A DNA stretch of 64,000 nt from Megaleporinus macrocephalus (taxonomy: Eukaryota; Chordata; Actinopteri; Characiformes; Anostomidae). Position numbers and translations under genes: made by a program. The notes under the pieces were generated by a model. That model searched no databases, was not told where the DNA came from, and was given only the letters and a program-made list of their open reading frames with translations. This document shows positions 36,301-49,105 of this stretch, piece by piece (positions within the stretch are counted from its first letter, which is position 1; every line of letters starts with the position of its first letter). Where the stretch lies: NCBI GenBank assembly GCA_021613375.1, contig CM038717.1, positions 40,028,087 to 40,092,086 on the forward strand, given 5' to 3'.

Positions 36301-39300
36301 TTTTTAGAAAGTTCATGTAATTTCACTATTTTTTAGAAAGTTCATGTAATTTCACTATTTTTTAGAAAGTTCACGTAATTTTGCTATTTTATGCCAATTT
36401 TACGTGATTTTGCTATTTTTTAGAAAGTTTATGTAATTTCTCTATTTTTTAGAAAGTTCATGCAATTTTGCTATTTTATAGCAATTTTATGTCATTTTGC
36501 TATTTTTTAGAAAGTTCATGTAATTTCTTTATTTTTTAGAAAGTTTACGTAATTTCTCTAATTTATAGAAAGTTCACGTAATTTTGCTATTTTATGGCAA
36601 TTCTACGTAATTTTGCTATTTTTTAGAAAGTTTACATAATTTCTCTATTTTTTAAGAAAGTTTACGTAATTTTGCTATTTTATAGCAATTTTACATAATT
36701 TGGCTATTTTTTAGAAAGTTTACGTAATTTCTCCATTTTATAGCAACTTCATGTAATTTCACTATTTTTTAGGATGTTTGCGTAATTTTGCTATTTCATA
36801 AAAAGTTTATGTAATTTCTCTGTTTTTTAGAAAGGTCGTGCAATTTTGCTATTTCATAGCAATTTTATGTAATTTTGCTATTTTTTAGAAAGTTAATGTA
36901 ATTTCACAATTTTTTAGGAAGTTCACCTAATTTAGCTATTTTATGGCAATTTTACGTAATTTTGCTATTTTTTAGAAAGTTTACATAATTTCTCCATTTT
37001 ATAGCAATTTTACATAATTTTGCTATTTTTTAGAAAGTTTATGTAATTTCTCTATTTTTTAGAAAGTTTATGCAATTTTGCTATTTTTATAGCAATTTTA
37101 TGTCATTTTGCTATTTTTTAGAAAGTTCATGTAATTTCACTGTTTTTTAGAAAGTTCACGTAATTTTGCTATTGTATGGCAATTTTACGTAATTTTGCTA
37201 TTTTTTAGAAAGTTTATGTAATTTCTCCATTTTATAGCAAATTTACATAATTTTGCTATTTTTTAGAAAGTTCATGTAATTTCACTATTTTTTAGAAAGT
37301 TCACGTAATTTCACTATTTTTTAGAAAGTTCACGTAATTTTGCTATTTTATGCCAATTTTACGTGATTTTGCTATTTTTTAGAAAGTTTATGTAATTTCT
37401 CTATTTTTTAGAAAGTTCATGCAATTTTGCTATTTTATAGCAATTTTATGTCATTTTGCTATTTTTTAGAAAGTTCATGTAATTTCACTATTTTTTAGAA
37501 AGTTCACGTAATTTTGCTATTTTATGGCAATTTTACATAATTTGGCTGTTTTTTAGAAAGTTTACGTAATTTCTCCATTTTATAGCAACTTCATGTAATT
37601 TCACTATTTTTTAGGATGTTTGCGTAATTTTGCTATTTTATAAAAAGGTTATGTAATTTCTCTGTTTTTTAGAAAGGTCATGCAATTTTGCTATTTCATA
37701 GCAATTTTATGTAATTTTGCTATTTTTTAGAAAGTTTATGTAATTTCACTATTTTTTAGAAAGTTCACGTAATTTTGCTATTTTATGGCAATTTTACGTA
37801 ATTTTGCTATTTTTTAGAAAGTTTACATAATTTCTCCATTTTATAGAAAGTTTACGTAATTTTGCTATTTTATAGCAATTTTACATAATTTTGCTATTTT
37901 TTAGAAAGTTTGCGTAATTTCTTCATTTTATAGCAACTTTATGTAATTTCTTTATTTTTTAGAAAGTTTACGTAATTTCTCTAATTTATAGAAAGTTCAC
38001 GTAATTTTGCTATTTTATGGCAATTCTACGTAATTTTGCTATTTTTTAGAAAGTTTACATAAATTCTCTATTTTATAGCAAGTTTACGTAATTTTGCTAT
38101 TTTATAGCAATTTTACATAATTTGGCTATTTTTTAGAAAGTTTACGTAATTTCTCCATTTTATAGCAACTTCATGTAATTTCACTATTTTTTAGGATGTT
38201 TGCGTAATTTTGCTATTTCATAAAAAGTTTATGTAATTTCTCTGTTTTTTAGAAAGGTCGTGCAATTTTGCTATTTCATAGCAATTTTATGTAATTTTGC
38301 TATTTTTTAGAAAGTTAATGTAATTTCACAATTTTTTAGGAAGTTCACCTAATTTAGCTATTTTATGGCAATTTTACGTAATTTTGCTATTTTTTAGAAA
38401 GTTTACATAATTTCTCCATTTTATAGCAATTTTACATAATTTTGCTATTTTTTAGAAAGTTTATGTAATTTCTCTATTTTTTAGAAAGTTTATGCAATTT
38501 TGCTATTTTATAGCAATTTTATGTCATTTTGCTATTTTTTAGAAAGTTCATGTAATTTCACTGTTTTTTAGAAAGTTCACGTAATTTTGCTATTGTATGG
38601 CAATTTTACGTAATTTTGCTATTTTTTAGAAAGTTTATGTAATTTCTCCATTTTATAGCAAATTTACATAATTATGCTATTTTTTAGAAAGTTCATGTAA
38701 TTTCACTATTTTTTAGAAAGTTCACGTAATTTCACTATTTTTTAGAAAGTTCACGTAATTTTGCTATTTTATGCCAATTTTACGTGATTTTGCTATTTTT
38801 TAGAAAGTTTATGTAATTTCTCTATTTTTTAGAAAGTTCATGCAATTTTGCTATTTTATAGCAATTTTATGTCATTTTGCTATTTTTTAGAAAGTTTATG
38901 TAATTTCACTATTTTTTAGAAAGTTCACGTAATTTTGCTATTTTATAGCAATTTTATGTAATTTTGCTATTTTTTAGAAAGTTTACATAATTTCTCTATT
39001 TTATAGAAAGTTCACGTAATTTTGCTATTTTATAGCAATTTTACATAATTTTGCTATTTTTTAGAAAGTTTACGTAATTTCTCCATTTTATAGCAACTTT
39101 ATGTAATTTCTTTATTTTTTAGAAAGTTTATGTAATTTCTCTATTTTATAGAAAGTTTACGTAATTTTGCTATTTTATAGCAATTTTACGAAATTTGGCA
39201 ATTTTTTTAGAAAATTCACGTAATTTCACTATTTTGTAGAAAATTCACGTAATTTAGCTATTTTTTTGAAAGTGTACGTAAATTCTCTATTTTATAGCAA

Positions 39301-42300
39301 CTTTACAAAATTTTGCAGTTTTTTAGAAACTTTATGGAAAACTTAAGTAATTTCTCTTTTTTTATAAAGTTTATGTAATTTCTCCTTTTTTTAGAAAGTT
39401 TACGTAATTTCTCTATTTTATAGAAAATTCATGTAATTTTGCTATTTTTTGAAAGTGTACGTAATTTCTGTATTTTATAAAAAGTTTACATAAATTTGCT
39501 ATTTAAAAGCAACTTTACGTAATTTCTCCATTTTTTAAAATGTTCATGTAATTTCTCTACTTTATAGCAACATTATGTAATTTTTCTATTTAATGGTTAC
39601 TTTATGTAATTTCTCTATTTTGTAGAAAGTTTACGTAAATTTGCTATTTTATAGCAATTTTACATAATTTTGCAATTTTTTAGAAAGTTAATGTAATTTC
39701 ACTATTTTTTAGGAAGTTCACCTAATTTAGCTATTTTATGGCAATTTTACGTAATTTTGCTATTTTTTAGAAAGTTTACATAATTTCTCCATTTTATAGC
39801 AATTTTACATAATTTTGCTGTTTTTTAGAAAGTTTATGTAATTTCTCTATTTTTTAGAAAGTTTATGCAATTTTGCTATTTTATAGCAATTTTATGTCAT
39901 TTTGCTACTTTTTAGAAAGTTCATGTAATTTCACTATTTTTTAGAAAGTTCACGTAATTTTGCTATTTTATGGCAATTCTACGTAATTTTGCTATTTTTT
40001 AGAAAGTTTACATAATTTCTCTATTTTATAGAAAGTTTACGTAATTTTGCTATTTTATAGCAATTTTACATAATTTGGCTATTTTTTAGAAAGTTTACGT
40101 AATTTCTCCATTTTATAGCAACTTCATGTAATTTCACTATTTTTTAGGATGTTTGCGTAATTTTGCTATTTTATAAAAAGTTTATGTAATTTCTCTGTTT
40201 TTTAGAAAGGTCATGCAATTTTGCTATTTCATAGCAATTTTATGTAATTTTGCTATTTTTTAAGAAAGTTTATGTAATTTCACTATTTTTTAGAAAGTTC
40301 ACGTAATTTTGCTATTTTATGGCAATTTTACGTAATTTTGCTATTTTTTAGAAAGTTTACATAATTTCTCTATTTTATAGAAAGTTTACGTAATTTTGCT
40401 ATTTTATAGCAATTTTACGTAATTTTGCTATTTTTTAGAAAGTTTGCGTAATTTCTTCATTTTATAGCAACTTTATGTAATTTCTTTATTTTTTAGAAAG
40501 TTTACGTAATTTCTCTATTTTATAGAAAGTTTACGTAATTTTGCTATTTTATGGCAATTTTACGTAATTTTGCTATTTTTTAGAAAGTTTACATAATTTC
40601 TCTATTTTATAGAAAGTTTACGTAATTTTGCTATTTTATAAAAAGTTTATGTAATTTCTCTTTTTTTTAGAAAGGTCATGCAATTTTGCTATTTTATAGC
40701 AATTTTATGTAATTTTGCTATTTTTCAGAAAGTTTATGTAATTTCTCTATTTTTACAAAGTTCACGTAATTTTGCTATTTTATAGCAATTTTACATAATT
40801 TTGCTATTTTTTAGAAAGTTTACGTAATTTCTCCATTTTATAGCAACTTTATGTAATTTCTTTATTTTTTAGAAAGTTTATGTAATTTCTCTATTTTATA
40901 GAAAGTTTACGTAATTTTGCTATTTTATAGCAATTTTACGAAATTTGGCAATTTTTTTAGAAAATTCACGTAATTTCACTATTTTGTAGAAAATTCACGT
41001 AATTTAGCTATTTTTTTGAAAGTGTACGTAAATTCTCTATTTTATAGCAACTTTACAAAATTTTGCAGTTTTTTAGAAACTTTATGGAAAACTTAAGTAA
41101 TTTCTCTTTTTTTATAAAGTTTATGTAATTTCTCCTTTTTTTAGAAAGTTTACGTAATTTCTCTATTTTATAGAAAATTCACGTAATTTTGCTATTTTTT
41201 GAAAGTGTACGTAATTTCTGTATTTTTTAGAAATTTCACGTAATTACTTTAATTTATAGAAAGTTTACATAATTTTGATGATTCATGCAATTTTACGTAA
41301 TTACTGTATTTTTTAGAAAGTTCACATAATTTCTCCATTTTATTGCAACTTTACGTAATTTCTCTACTTTTAAGAAAGTTTACGTAATTTCTGTGTTTTA
41401 TAGAAAGTTCATGCATTTTCGCTATTTTATAGTAATGTTACAATATTTCTCTATTTGTTTAGCACTTTTCCATAATTTTGCTATTTTTAATACTAATATT
41501 AATATTAATACTAATAATACTAATATTAATATTTTTAATAATTTAAGTGTACTTAAATTCTCTATTCCATAGCAACTTTATGTAATTTTGCTTCTTTTAG
41601 AAATTTTACGTAATTTTGCTTTTATTTAGAAACTTTACATAATTTCTCTATTTTATTGAAAATTTACGTAATTTCTCTATTTTTTAGAAAGTTTACGTAA
41701 TTTCTCTATTTTTTAGAAAGTTTACGTAATTTCTCTATTTTATAGCAACTTTATGTATTTTCTCTATTTTTTAGGAAGTTTGTGTAATTTTGCTATTTTT
41801 AGAAAGTGTACAGAAATTCTCTATTTCATAGCAACTGTTCATAATTTTGCTATTTTTTAGAAACTTTACGTAATTTCTCTATTTTATAGAAAGTTTACGT
41901 ATTTTCTCCATTTTATAGCAACTTCATGTAATTTCTGTATTTTATAGAAAATTTACGTAATTTCTCTATTTTGTAGAAAGTTTACGTAATTTCTGTATTT
42001 TTTAGAAATTTCACATAACTTCTCTAATTTATAGAAAGTTTACGTAATTTTGCTATTTTATAGCAATTCTACGTAATTTTGCTATTTTTTAGAAAGTTTA
42101 CGTAATTTCTTCATTTTATAGCAACTTCATGTAATTTCTTTATTTTTTAGAAAGTTTACGTAATTTCTCTATTTTATAGAAAGTTTACGTAATTTTGCTA
42201 TTTTATGGCAACTTTACGTAATTTCTTTACTTTTCAGAAACTTTACGTAATTTCTCTATTTTATAAAAAGTTTACATAAATTTGCTATTTAAAAGCAACT

Positions 42301-45190
42301 TTACGTAATTTCTCCATTTTTTAAAATGTTCATGTAATTTCTCTACTTTATAGCAACATTATGTAATTTTTCTATTTAATGGTTACTTTATGTAATTTCT
42401 CTATTTTGTAGAAAGTTTACGTAAATTTGCTATTTTATAGCAATTTTACATAATTTTGCAATTTTTTAGAAAGTTAATGTAATTTCACTATTTTTAAGGA
42501 AGTTCACCTAATTTAGCTATTTTATGGCAATTTTACGTAATTTTGCTATTTTTTAGAAAGTTTACGTAATTTCTCCATTTTATAGCAATTTTACATAATT
42601 TTGCTATTTTTTAGAAAGTTTATGCAATTTTGCTATTTAATAGCAATTTTATGTCATTTTGCTATTTTTTAGAAAGTTCATGTAATTTCACTTATGGCAA
42701 TTCTACGTAATTTTGCTATTTTTTAAAAAGTTTACATAATTTCTCTATTTTATACAAAGTTTACGTAATTTTGCTATTTTATAGCAATTTTACATAATTT
42801 GGCTATTTTTTAGAAAGTTTACGTAATTTCTCCATTTTATAGCAACTTCATGTAATTTCACTATTTTTTAGGATGTTTGCGTAATTTTGCTATTTTATAA
42901 AAAGTTTATGTAATTTCTCTGTTTTTTAGAAAGTTCACGTAATTTTGCTATTTTATGGCAATTTTTTGTAATTTTGCTATTTTTTTAGAAAGTTTACATA
43001 ATTTCTCTATTTTATAGAAAGTTTACGTAATTTTGCTATTTTATAGCAATTCTACGTAATTTTGCTATTTTTTAGAAAGTTTACGTAATTTCTTCATTTT
43101 ATAGCAACTTCATGTAATTTCTTTATTTTTTAGAAAGTTTACGTAATTTCTCTATTTTATAGAAAGTTTACGTAATTTTGCTATTTTATGGCAATTTTAC
43201 GTAATTTTGCTATTTTTTAGAAAGTTTACATAATTTCTCTGTTTTACAGAAAGTTTACGTAATTTTGCTATTTTATAAAAAGTTTATGTAATTTCTCTTT
43301 TTTTTAGAAATGTCATGCAATTTTGCTATTTTATAGCAATTTTATGTAATTTTGCTATTTTTCAGAAAGTTTATGTAATTTCTCTATTTTATAGTAACTT
43401 TACGTAATTTCTTTACTTTTTAGCAATTTTACGTAATTTCTCCATTTTTTAAAAAGTTCATGTAATTTCTCTACTTTATAGCAACTTTACGTGATTTCTC
43501 TATTTAATGGTTACTTTATATAATTTCTCTAGTTTACGTAAATTTGCTATTTTATATCAAATTTACATCATTTCTATTTTTTTCTTAAATTTTGCATCAT
43601 TTTTCTACTTTATAGCAACTTTAAGTCATTTTGCTATAATTTTGCTCCATTTTTTAAAAAGTTCACGTAATTTCTCTATGTTATAGCAATTTTAAGTAAT
43701 TTTGCTATTTTTTAGAAAGTTTATGTAATTTCTCTATTTTTAAGAAAGTTCATGCAATTTTGCTATTTTATAGCAATTTTATGTAATTTTGCTATTTTTT
43801 AGAAAGTTTGTGATTCCTCTATTTTTTAGAAAGTTCACGTAATTTTGCTATTTCATAGCAATTTTACATATATTTGCTATTTTTTAGAAAATTTACGTAA
43901 TTTCTCTATTTTATAGAAAGTTCACGTCATTTTGCTAATTTATAGCAATTTATGTAATTTCTCTAATTTATGGAAAATTCACGTAAATCACGTAATTTAT
44001 GGAAAATTTATGTAATTTTTCCATTTTGTAGAAAATTTACGTAATTTCTCTATTTTATAGAAAGTTTACGTAATTTCTCCATTTTATAGCAACTTTATGT
44101 CATTTCTCTCTTTTTTAGAAAGTTTACATAATTTCTCTATTTTTTAGAAAGTTCATGTAACTTTGCCATTTTTTTAAAAAAGTTTATGTAATTTCTCCAT
44201 TTCATAGCAACTTCATGTAATTTCTTTAATTTTTTTAGGAAATTTGTGTACTTTTGCTAGTTTTTAGAAAGTGTACGTAATTTCTCTATTTTATAGTAAC
44301 TTTACATAATTTCTTTACTTTTTAGCAACTTTACACAATTTCTCCATTTTTTAAAAAGTTTAATTAATATTGCTATAACATTGCTCCTTTTTTTAAAAAG
44401 TTCATGTAATTTCTCTATTTTATAGCAATTTTACGTAATTTGGCTATTTTTTAGAAAGTTTACGTAATTTCTCCATTTTATAGCAACTTTGCTTAATTTC
44501 TCTTTTTTATAGCAACTTCATGTAATTTCTCAATTTTTTAGGATGTTTGCATAATTTTGCTATTTTTAAGAAAGTTTAAGTAATTTCTGTGTTTTATAGA
44601 AAGTTTACGTAATTCTGCTATTTTATAGTAATCTTACATAATTTCTCTATTTTTAAAAATTCACATAATTTTGCTATTTTTTAGCAATTTTACGTAATTT
44701 TGTAATTTTTAGAAAGTTTACGTAATTTCTCCATTTTATAGCACCTTTACGTAATGTTGCTATTTTTTAGAAACTTTACATAATTTCTCTATTTTATAGA
44801 AAATTTAAGTAATTTCTCTTTTTTTAGAAAGTTTACGTAATTTCTCTATTTTATAGAAAGTTTACATAATTTTGCTATTTTATAGCAATTTTACGTAATT
44901 TGGCTATTTTTTAGAAAGTTTACGTAATTTCTCCATTTTATAGCAACTTTGCTTAATTTCTCTATTTTATAGCAACTTCATGTAATTTCTCTATTTTTTA
45001 GGAAGTTTGCGTAATTTCGCTATTTTATAGAAAGTGTACGTAAATTCTCTACTTTATAGCAACTTTACGTAATTTCTCTTTTTTTTAGAAAGTTTATGTA
45101 ATTTCTCTGATGTTTAGAAAGTTTACGTAATTTCTCTATTTTATAGCAACTTTACGTAATTTTGCTATTGTTAGGAAAATTTATGTAATT
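33340..45190. repeat. 29-bp AT-rich satellite (58-bp dimer), about 12 kb
   Basis: Alternating 29-bp monomers of two types: a TAGAAAGTTTACGTAATTTC type and a TAGCAATTTTACGTAATTTT type, both ending in CTATTTT. Most monomers share the core ACGTAATTT. Rare monomer variants (GGATGTTTGCG, GGTCGTGC, AAATTTGGCAATTTT) recur at spacings of about 1.0-1.75 kb, for example GGTCGTGC at 35793, 36836 and 38256. This indicates higher-order blocks. Monomers become more diverged toward 41500-45190, the edge. A short TAATATTAATA tract interrupts near 41485-41540. Confidence 0.96.
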
Positions 45191-45223
45191 TTGCAAATTT
45201 TTAGAAAGTTGTATGTAAGTTTA

Positions 45224-45372
45224 TTTTTTATGGTCGTCGTATTTTTTCGACTAAAGTCGGCCGGTGTTAAAACTTGGGCCGTGAATTCTTGTAGTAGGGT
45301 TTTTAGTGAAGTCGCTGAGACGAAATAAGATATTAAAAGAAAAATAAACAGAGAAACGACGTTACGTTAATC
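45224..45372. repeat. Partial, diverged macrosatellite fragment
   Basis: Begins TGGTCGTCGTATTTTTTCGA and ends AATAAACAGAGAAACGACG, the same order as the middle of the promoter-like module at 45716-45842. It is the outermost decayed fragment of the macrosatellite at its border with the 29-bp satellite. Confidence 0.8.
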
Positions 45373-45419
45373 CACTTAAAACGCTCTTTGTTTTGTTTTA
45401 TTTCTCTTGCTTTTACCAC

Positions 45420-46039
45420 ACACACACACAAAACGCTGACGTGCCGTGGAGCAAGAGGGTACTTATCTGAATGGACGGACAACATCAAATAGCTGCTCTG
45501 TGAGAATTCCCTGATCTGAAGACTCCGCCTGCAGACACCTCAGTGCGCTCTTTCCTCCACCTCGCGCACGCTTTCGTGGCCGGCGTCACTGTGACGTCAG
45601 TGCACAGCGTTCCCCTGGCAGTCCTTATGTAAGGCGGAGGGAAACTCCAGCTGCTCCATTTCGCCTCACGTGAACGCCCGCGCTGCGATTGAGTGATTAC
45701 TCGCTCGTCACATGGTCGTCGTATTTTGTCGACTAAAGTCGGCCAGTGTTGAAATTTGGACCGTGCATTCATGTAGTAGGGTTTTTAGTGAAGTCGCTGG
45801 GACGAAATAAGACATTAAAACAAAATAAACAGAGAAACGACGCTCCGCTCAAGTAATAGGAAGAGCCCGAGTCTCTCTCAATGACTTCTTAAAGGGCCGG
45901 AGCGCGCTGCTCGTACAACGTTAATATCAACAATACTGTATGTGTCAGTGTGGAAACGTTGCCTACGCGTGTGTAGGAGCTCCTACAGCGTTAATGTTTG
46001 CGATATTGCGAATGTCAGTGTGCACATTAAGTCTACTTG
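45420..46039. repeat. Macrosatellite unit 0, left half (split by a transposon)
   Basis: A diverged copy of the non-SINE half of the unit, from a short CA tract to CTACTTG at 46033-46039. It lacks a 21-bp piece present in units 1-7 and has TTATGTAAG where they have CTATATAAG. The CRE (45592-45599) is intact. The rest of this unit resumes at 49375, after the CACTA-like insertion. Confidence 0.85.
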
Positions 46040-46749
46040 CACTGAGAAAAATTTGGAGTAGGATTTACTTAATAAAACTTAGGAAAGTTTTTTCACGTAA
46101 AAACAGCAAGTAAATTTAACAGAGCATATATTCAAGTAATATTTACTGATAATTTTCAGTTTATTTGCCTACAAAATCTTAGTAAATGTTACTTTGCAAC
46201 ACATTTATTCAATTAGATTTTACTCAAACAATGTAGTGCTAGAATCTGCCATGGCTTTTAATATTTACTTAGTAGTAGCTGTAATTTTTAAATTCTTTTG
46301 TAATGCTTACCTGCCAAATAATTTATTTATTAATTACTGTAGGTGTTAAATGGTATAAAATTTACAAATGGCATAAAATTACACTGATATGAAGTAACAC
46401 ACTAACAACTTTTTATAACAACTTGAAAATGTTTTATTGTTTTGCCTCAATATAGAAATGCATCTTCATTCACCAGTCAAAATGATATCATGGTACAATT
46501 AACAGAGCAATTAAGATAACAGAGCAAGGACAAAAACAAAAGAGATCCATCTTTTGTGAGATCTATCTTTTAACCAAATAGTCTTACTTGCTGCACGAAA
46601 AACAAAAACAAACAAAAAAACACCCAAATATATACATTCTAAATATCAACGTATTACACTGCGCGAACGAGAGATAGAGAGGCAAAGAAGGTACTTTCAG
46701 AGAAGAAATTAGAACATTCAGCAGTTTTCTTTGCAAAGGGTTTGCAAAT

Positions 46750-47050
46750 TTAAAGAAATGTTTAGAAAATTCACAGACTATAAGTGAGACTACTACATAT
46801 GACTAAAAAAGTAATGCCCATCTTTAAACCAACATTGTTTAAAGTCTCACAAAATACAAATTACAAGTGAATTGGAAATAGTTCAAGTGCCACAGTGCCA
46901 AGAACAAAACACATTTTTGTACATTTTCAAAGGAATTGCCAAACTTTTTCTAAAGTTTTTCTTGCTGCACTAAAATACAAAAATATATAAATTAAAATTG
47001 CTGAAAGCAACAAGTTCAGGTATTGTCACAGTGTAAGGTGAAAATAATTA
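46750..47050. other. AT-rich transposon interior, no feature
   Basis: Sequence between the left subterminal repeats and the remnant gene shows no ORF or motif on either strand. The same is true of 46100-46750 and 48310-49080 apart from the features listed. Confidence 0.5.
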
Positions 47051-47130
47051 TGTTCCAATTGCAAAGGCTCACTTGCTGTACAAAAGCAAGTATAAAGTGC
47101 AAGTACCGTCAACGTGCACAGTTTTCCTTC

Positions 47131-47444
47131 TTACATCAGTAGTTTTCTCTGCAAAGAGTAAACTTTTGGAGACAATTTCAGAATATCCAGCTCTAATAAA
47201 ATCTTTTGAAATACTTAAAATGTGTGTCTCAGTTTTGGAAGGTAACTGAGATTCAGGGAATAGATTAATCCCATGAGCAGAAGGCATGCATGAGATTTTT
47301 ACATCCATCAAGTACCTCAGTTCCATCAATAATAATGATCACATTCTCTAGTGTGGAACCTTCCTCTGCTGCAGCTCTGCCCAGCACAATGATCATCATC
47401 GCAAGTTCTGGAAAGCTGTCTTTGATCATGTCCTTGTTGACATC
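47131..47444 (-). pseudogene. Remnant 3' exon of a fish SAMD3-like/uncharacterised gene family
   Basis: The exon follows acceptor TATTTGATAG and reads FPELAMMIIVLGRAAAEEG, then ENVIIIIDGTEVLDGCKNLM. After a frame change near 47270 it reads LMGLIYSLNLSY, KLRHTF, VFQKILLELDILKLSPKVYS and RKLLM, ending at TAA (47131-47133). This matches, from memory, the C-terminal domain of a large teleost family often labelled SAMD3-like, whose proteins carry an FGLxYxLNLSYP motif and an FQKxL helix. Two lesions are visible: a 1-nt loss shifting frame after HAFC, and an in-frame TAA where the family has Glu after HTF. Family function is not established to my knowledge. Confidence 0.6.
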
Positions 47445-47550
47445 CTATCAAATATACAAAAAGATGCAAATTGATGAAACAACAGGTCCTTACAGACATG
47501 CCAACACAGTTCACAAATACCATTTCAAGTCACAGAGGAGAACAATTTAC

Positions 47551-47637
47551 CCGGTAGTCTGTAATGAGATCCTCACAGGACTCGCCGAGAAAATTGATGA
47601 GGCAACAGATCACACCATCTCGTCTACCTTCTGGTTG
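47551..47637 (-). pseudogene. Remnant internal exon of the same gene
   Basis: An 87-nt, 29-codon exon with acceptor TTTTTCATAG and donor CGG|GTAAAT. It reads PEGRRDGVICCLINFLGESC, then EDLITDYR, in phase with the 3' exon. Intact flanking splice sites show that the copy is genomic in origin, not a processed retrocopy. Confidence 0.55.
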
Positions 47638-47984
47638 CTATGAAAAACATAAATAGAAAGAGATACACAGTGCTTAAAACTATATGAAAAAAACCCCAAA
47701 AATATTAGAGTAAGACATGGTTGCCTGGTTGCTAAGCTTTTGCCAAATGAGTGAGCAAATGAAGAAGGGGAATTTTCTTTGTGGCAAAGCTTTTAGGTGT
47801 ATTTTGTGTGTGAATGTGTATGGAAACTTTTGGGAGAAATAATTATGAGGAGTGTGTGAGACGGGCTGTCTGTGTTTTGTTTTTAGAAAAGACTGTTAAA
47901 TATATTTATTTAGTTTTCAATCTGAGTGTTGAATGTTGTGACATTTGTAATAATGACTCTAAACTATGAACTTTTAAAAAAAAG

Positions 47985-48127
47985 AGCATGGACAATCTGC
48001 ATAAAGGCAAGGGATTAACTGACTCCGGCCATCAATTCCATGCTTAAGTCTCAAGTGTTTCAATAGTTCAATTCTTCTGTTTGAGCCAAAGCTGCATATT
48101 TTACACAACCATCTCATGCTGAGACAT
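47985..48127 (-). pseudogene. Remnant zinc-finger exon of the same gene
   Basis: After acceptor CTACCCTAG the frame reads MRWLCKICSFGSNRRIELLK, then HLRLKHGIDGRSQLIPCLYADCPC. This has a C-x2-C-x12-H-x4-H finger (CKIC ... HLRLKH) followed by the start of a second finger (CLYADC). N-terminal fingers of this type precede the C-terminal domain in related fish proteins, as I recall. Below 47985 the frame breaks at an 8-T run. The large middle exons expected between this and 47637 are missing. Confidence 0.5.
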
Positions 48128-48207
48128 CTAGGGTAGAAAAAAATAAATAAATGTGTCAGTCTGTAGTGTATTGTACAGTAACTGAAAGTATATCGTGTTT
48201 AACATAC

Positions 48208-48299
48208 CTTATAACACACCGGTAAAAGCACACCGGTTAAGATGTCTTCATCAATGGAGCATCGATTGTGGATTGTGAAGTGCTGTCCAGCTATTCCAG
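48208..48299 (-). other. Possible 5' non-coding exon of the remnant gene
   Basis: Bounded by a good acceptor (TTTGTTGTAG) and donor (AAG|GTATGTT) and 92 nt long, with stop codons in frame. It lies between the promoter-like site near 49100 and the zinc-finger exon, so it is most simply a 5' UTR exon. Confidence 0.4.
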
Positions 48300-49086
48300 C
48301 TACAACAAAGAAAAGAATCTAAATCAAAATTAAACAAATATGCCCACAACTTTATATTATATGTATGTGTATGTACAATTGAAAACACATATACATATAT
48401 ACACATACAAAACATGCAAAACATATGTTAAATGCATTAAAAGCAATGTAATAAAATACATATTCTTTAAATATTCTTACACAATGTACAGAAAAAAAAT
48501 GAGTTCAATTGGACATTTGCAGCTAACTAAGAAGTTAACACGACGAAGCTTTTCCAAAAACATACTGGAATCTAATGTAAATTCAAATAATTAATTCTAC
48601 ACTGTTACTGCTTTAATGGTTTTCGAACCTAAATAGATCTAAAATAAATCGCTAATCCCAGTTAGCGTACTTCGCTAATACTCCTGCCTAGCATGTCAAT
48701 AACCTGACTTGGAAATAAATTAACATTGTCCCAGTTAAGCTAACCGGTTAACTCGTTAACATGGTAGCCTCATCTCACATTTAGATATAATGTTTATTTT
48801 AAAAGTTAGCCGTATACGTTAATCGGAACGGCGCTGTTATGCTCCCGTTGGCATAACTAGCTTAGCTACCATAGCTAACTGTTACTTGCATTCCAAGCTA
48901 GCGACCACTAACATGACAGCAAAAGTGCAAGAGGGATTTCGATATTAATAGTTAGCACGATAGATATTTCTCAGTTTGTGATCACAAACCATATCACAGT
49001 CCTCTTCAGCCGGACCACCGCTGTGGTGAAAATCTCCGCTGGCCGGTGCATTCAGTCCGAAAAAAAGTTTGAATTGCAGCAAACTC

Positions 49087-49105
49087 TGACGTCACTGCGC
49101 ATGCG
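49087..49105 (-). promoter_or_regulatory. CRE and NRF1 motif pair (CpG-rich promoter of the remnant gene)
   Basis: TGACGTCA (49087-49094) is followed by the palindromic NRF1-type site TGCGCATGCG (49096-49105). Both are typical of TATA-less vertebrate promoters and lie upstream of the minus-strand remnant exons, inside the CACTA-like element. Confidence 0.5.

Noticed and set aside
45420..46039. Solo LTR of an endogenous retroelement
   Set aside because: CRE, TATA and AATAAA in order would fit an LTR, but I could not define TG...CA ends, a target duplication, a primer-binding site or any gag/pol sequence. It is kept only as a promoter-like module.
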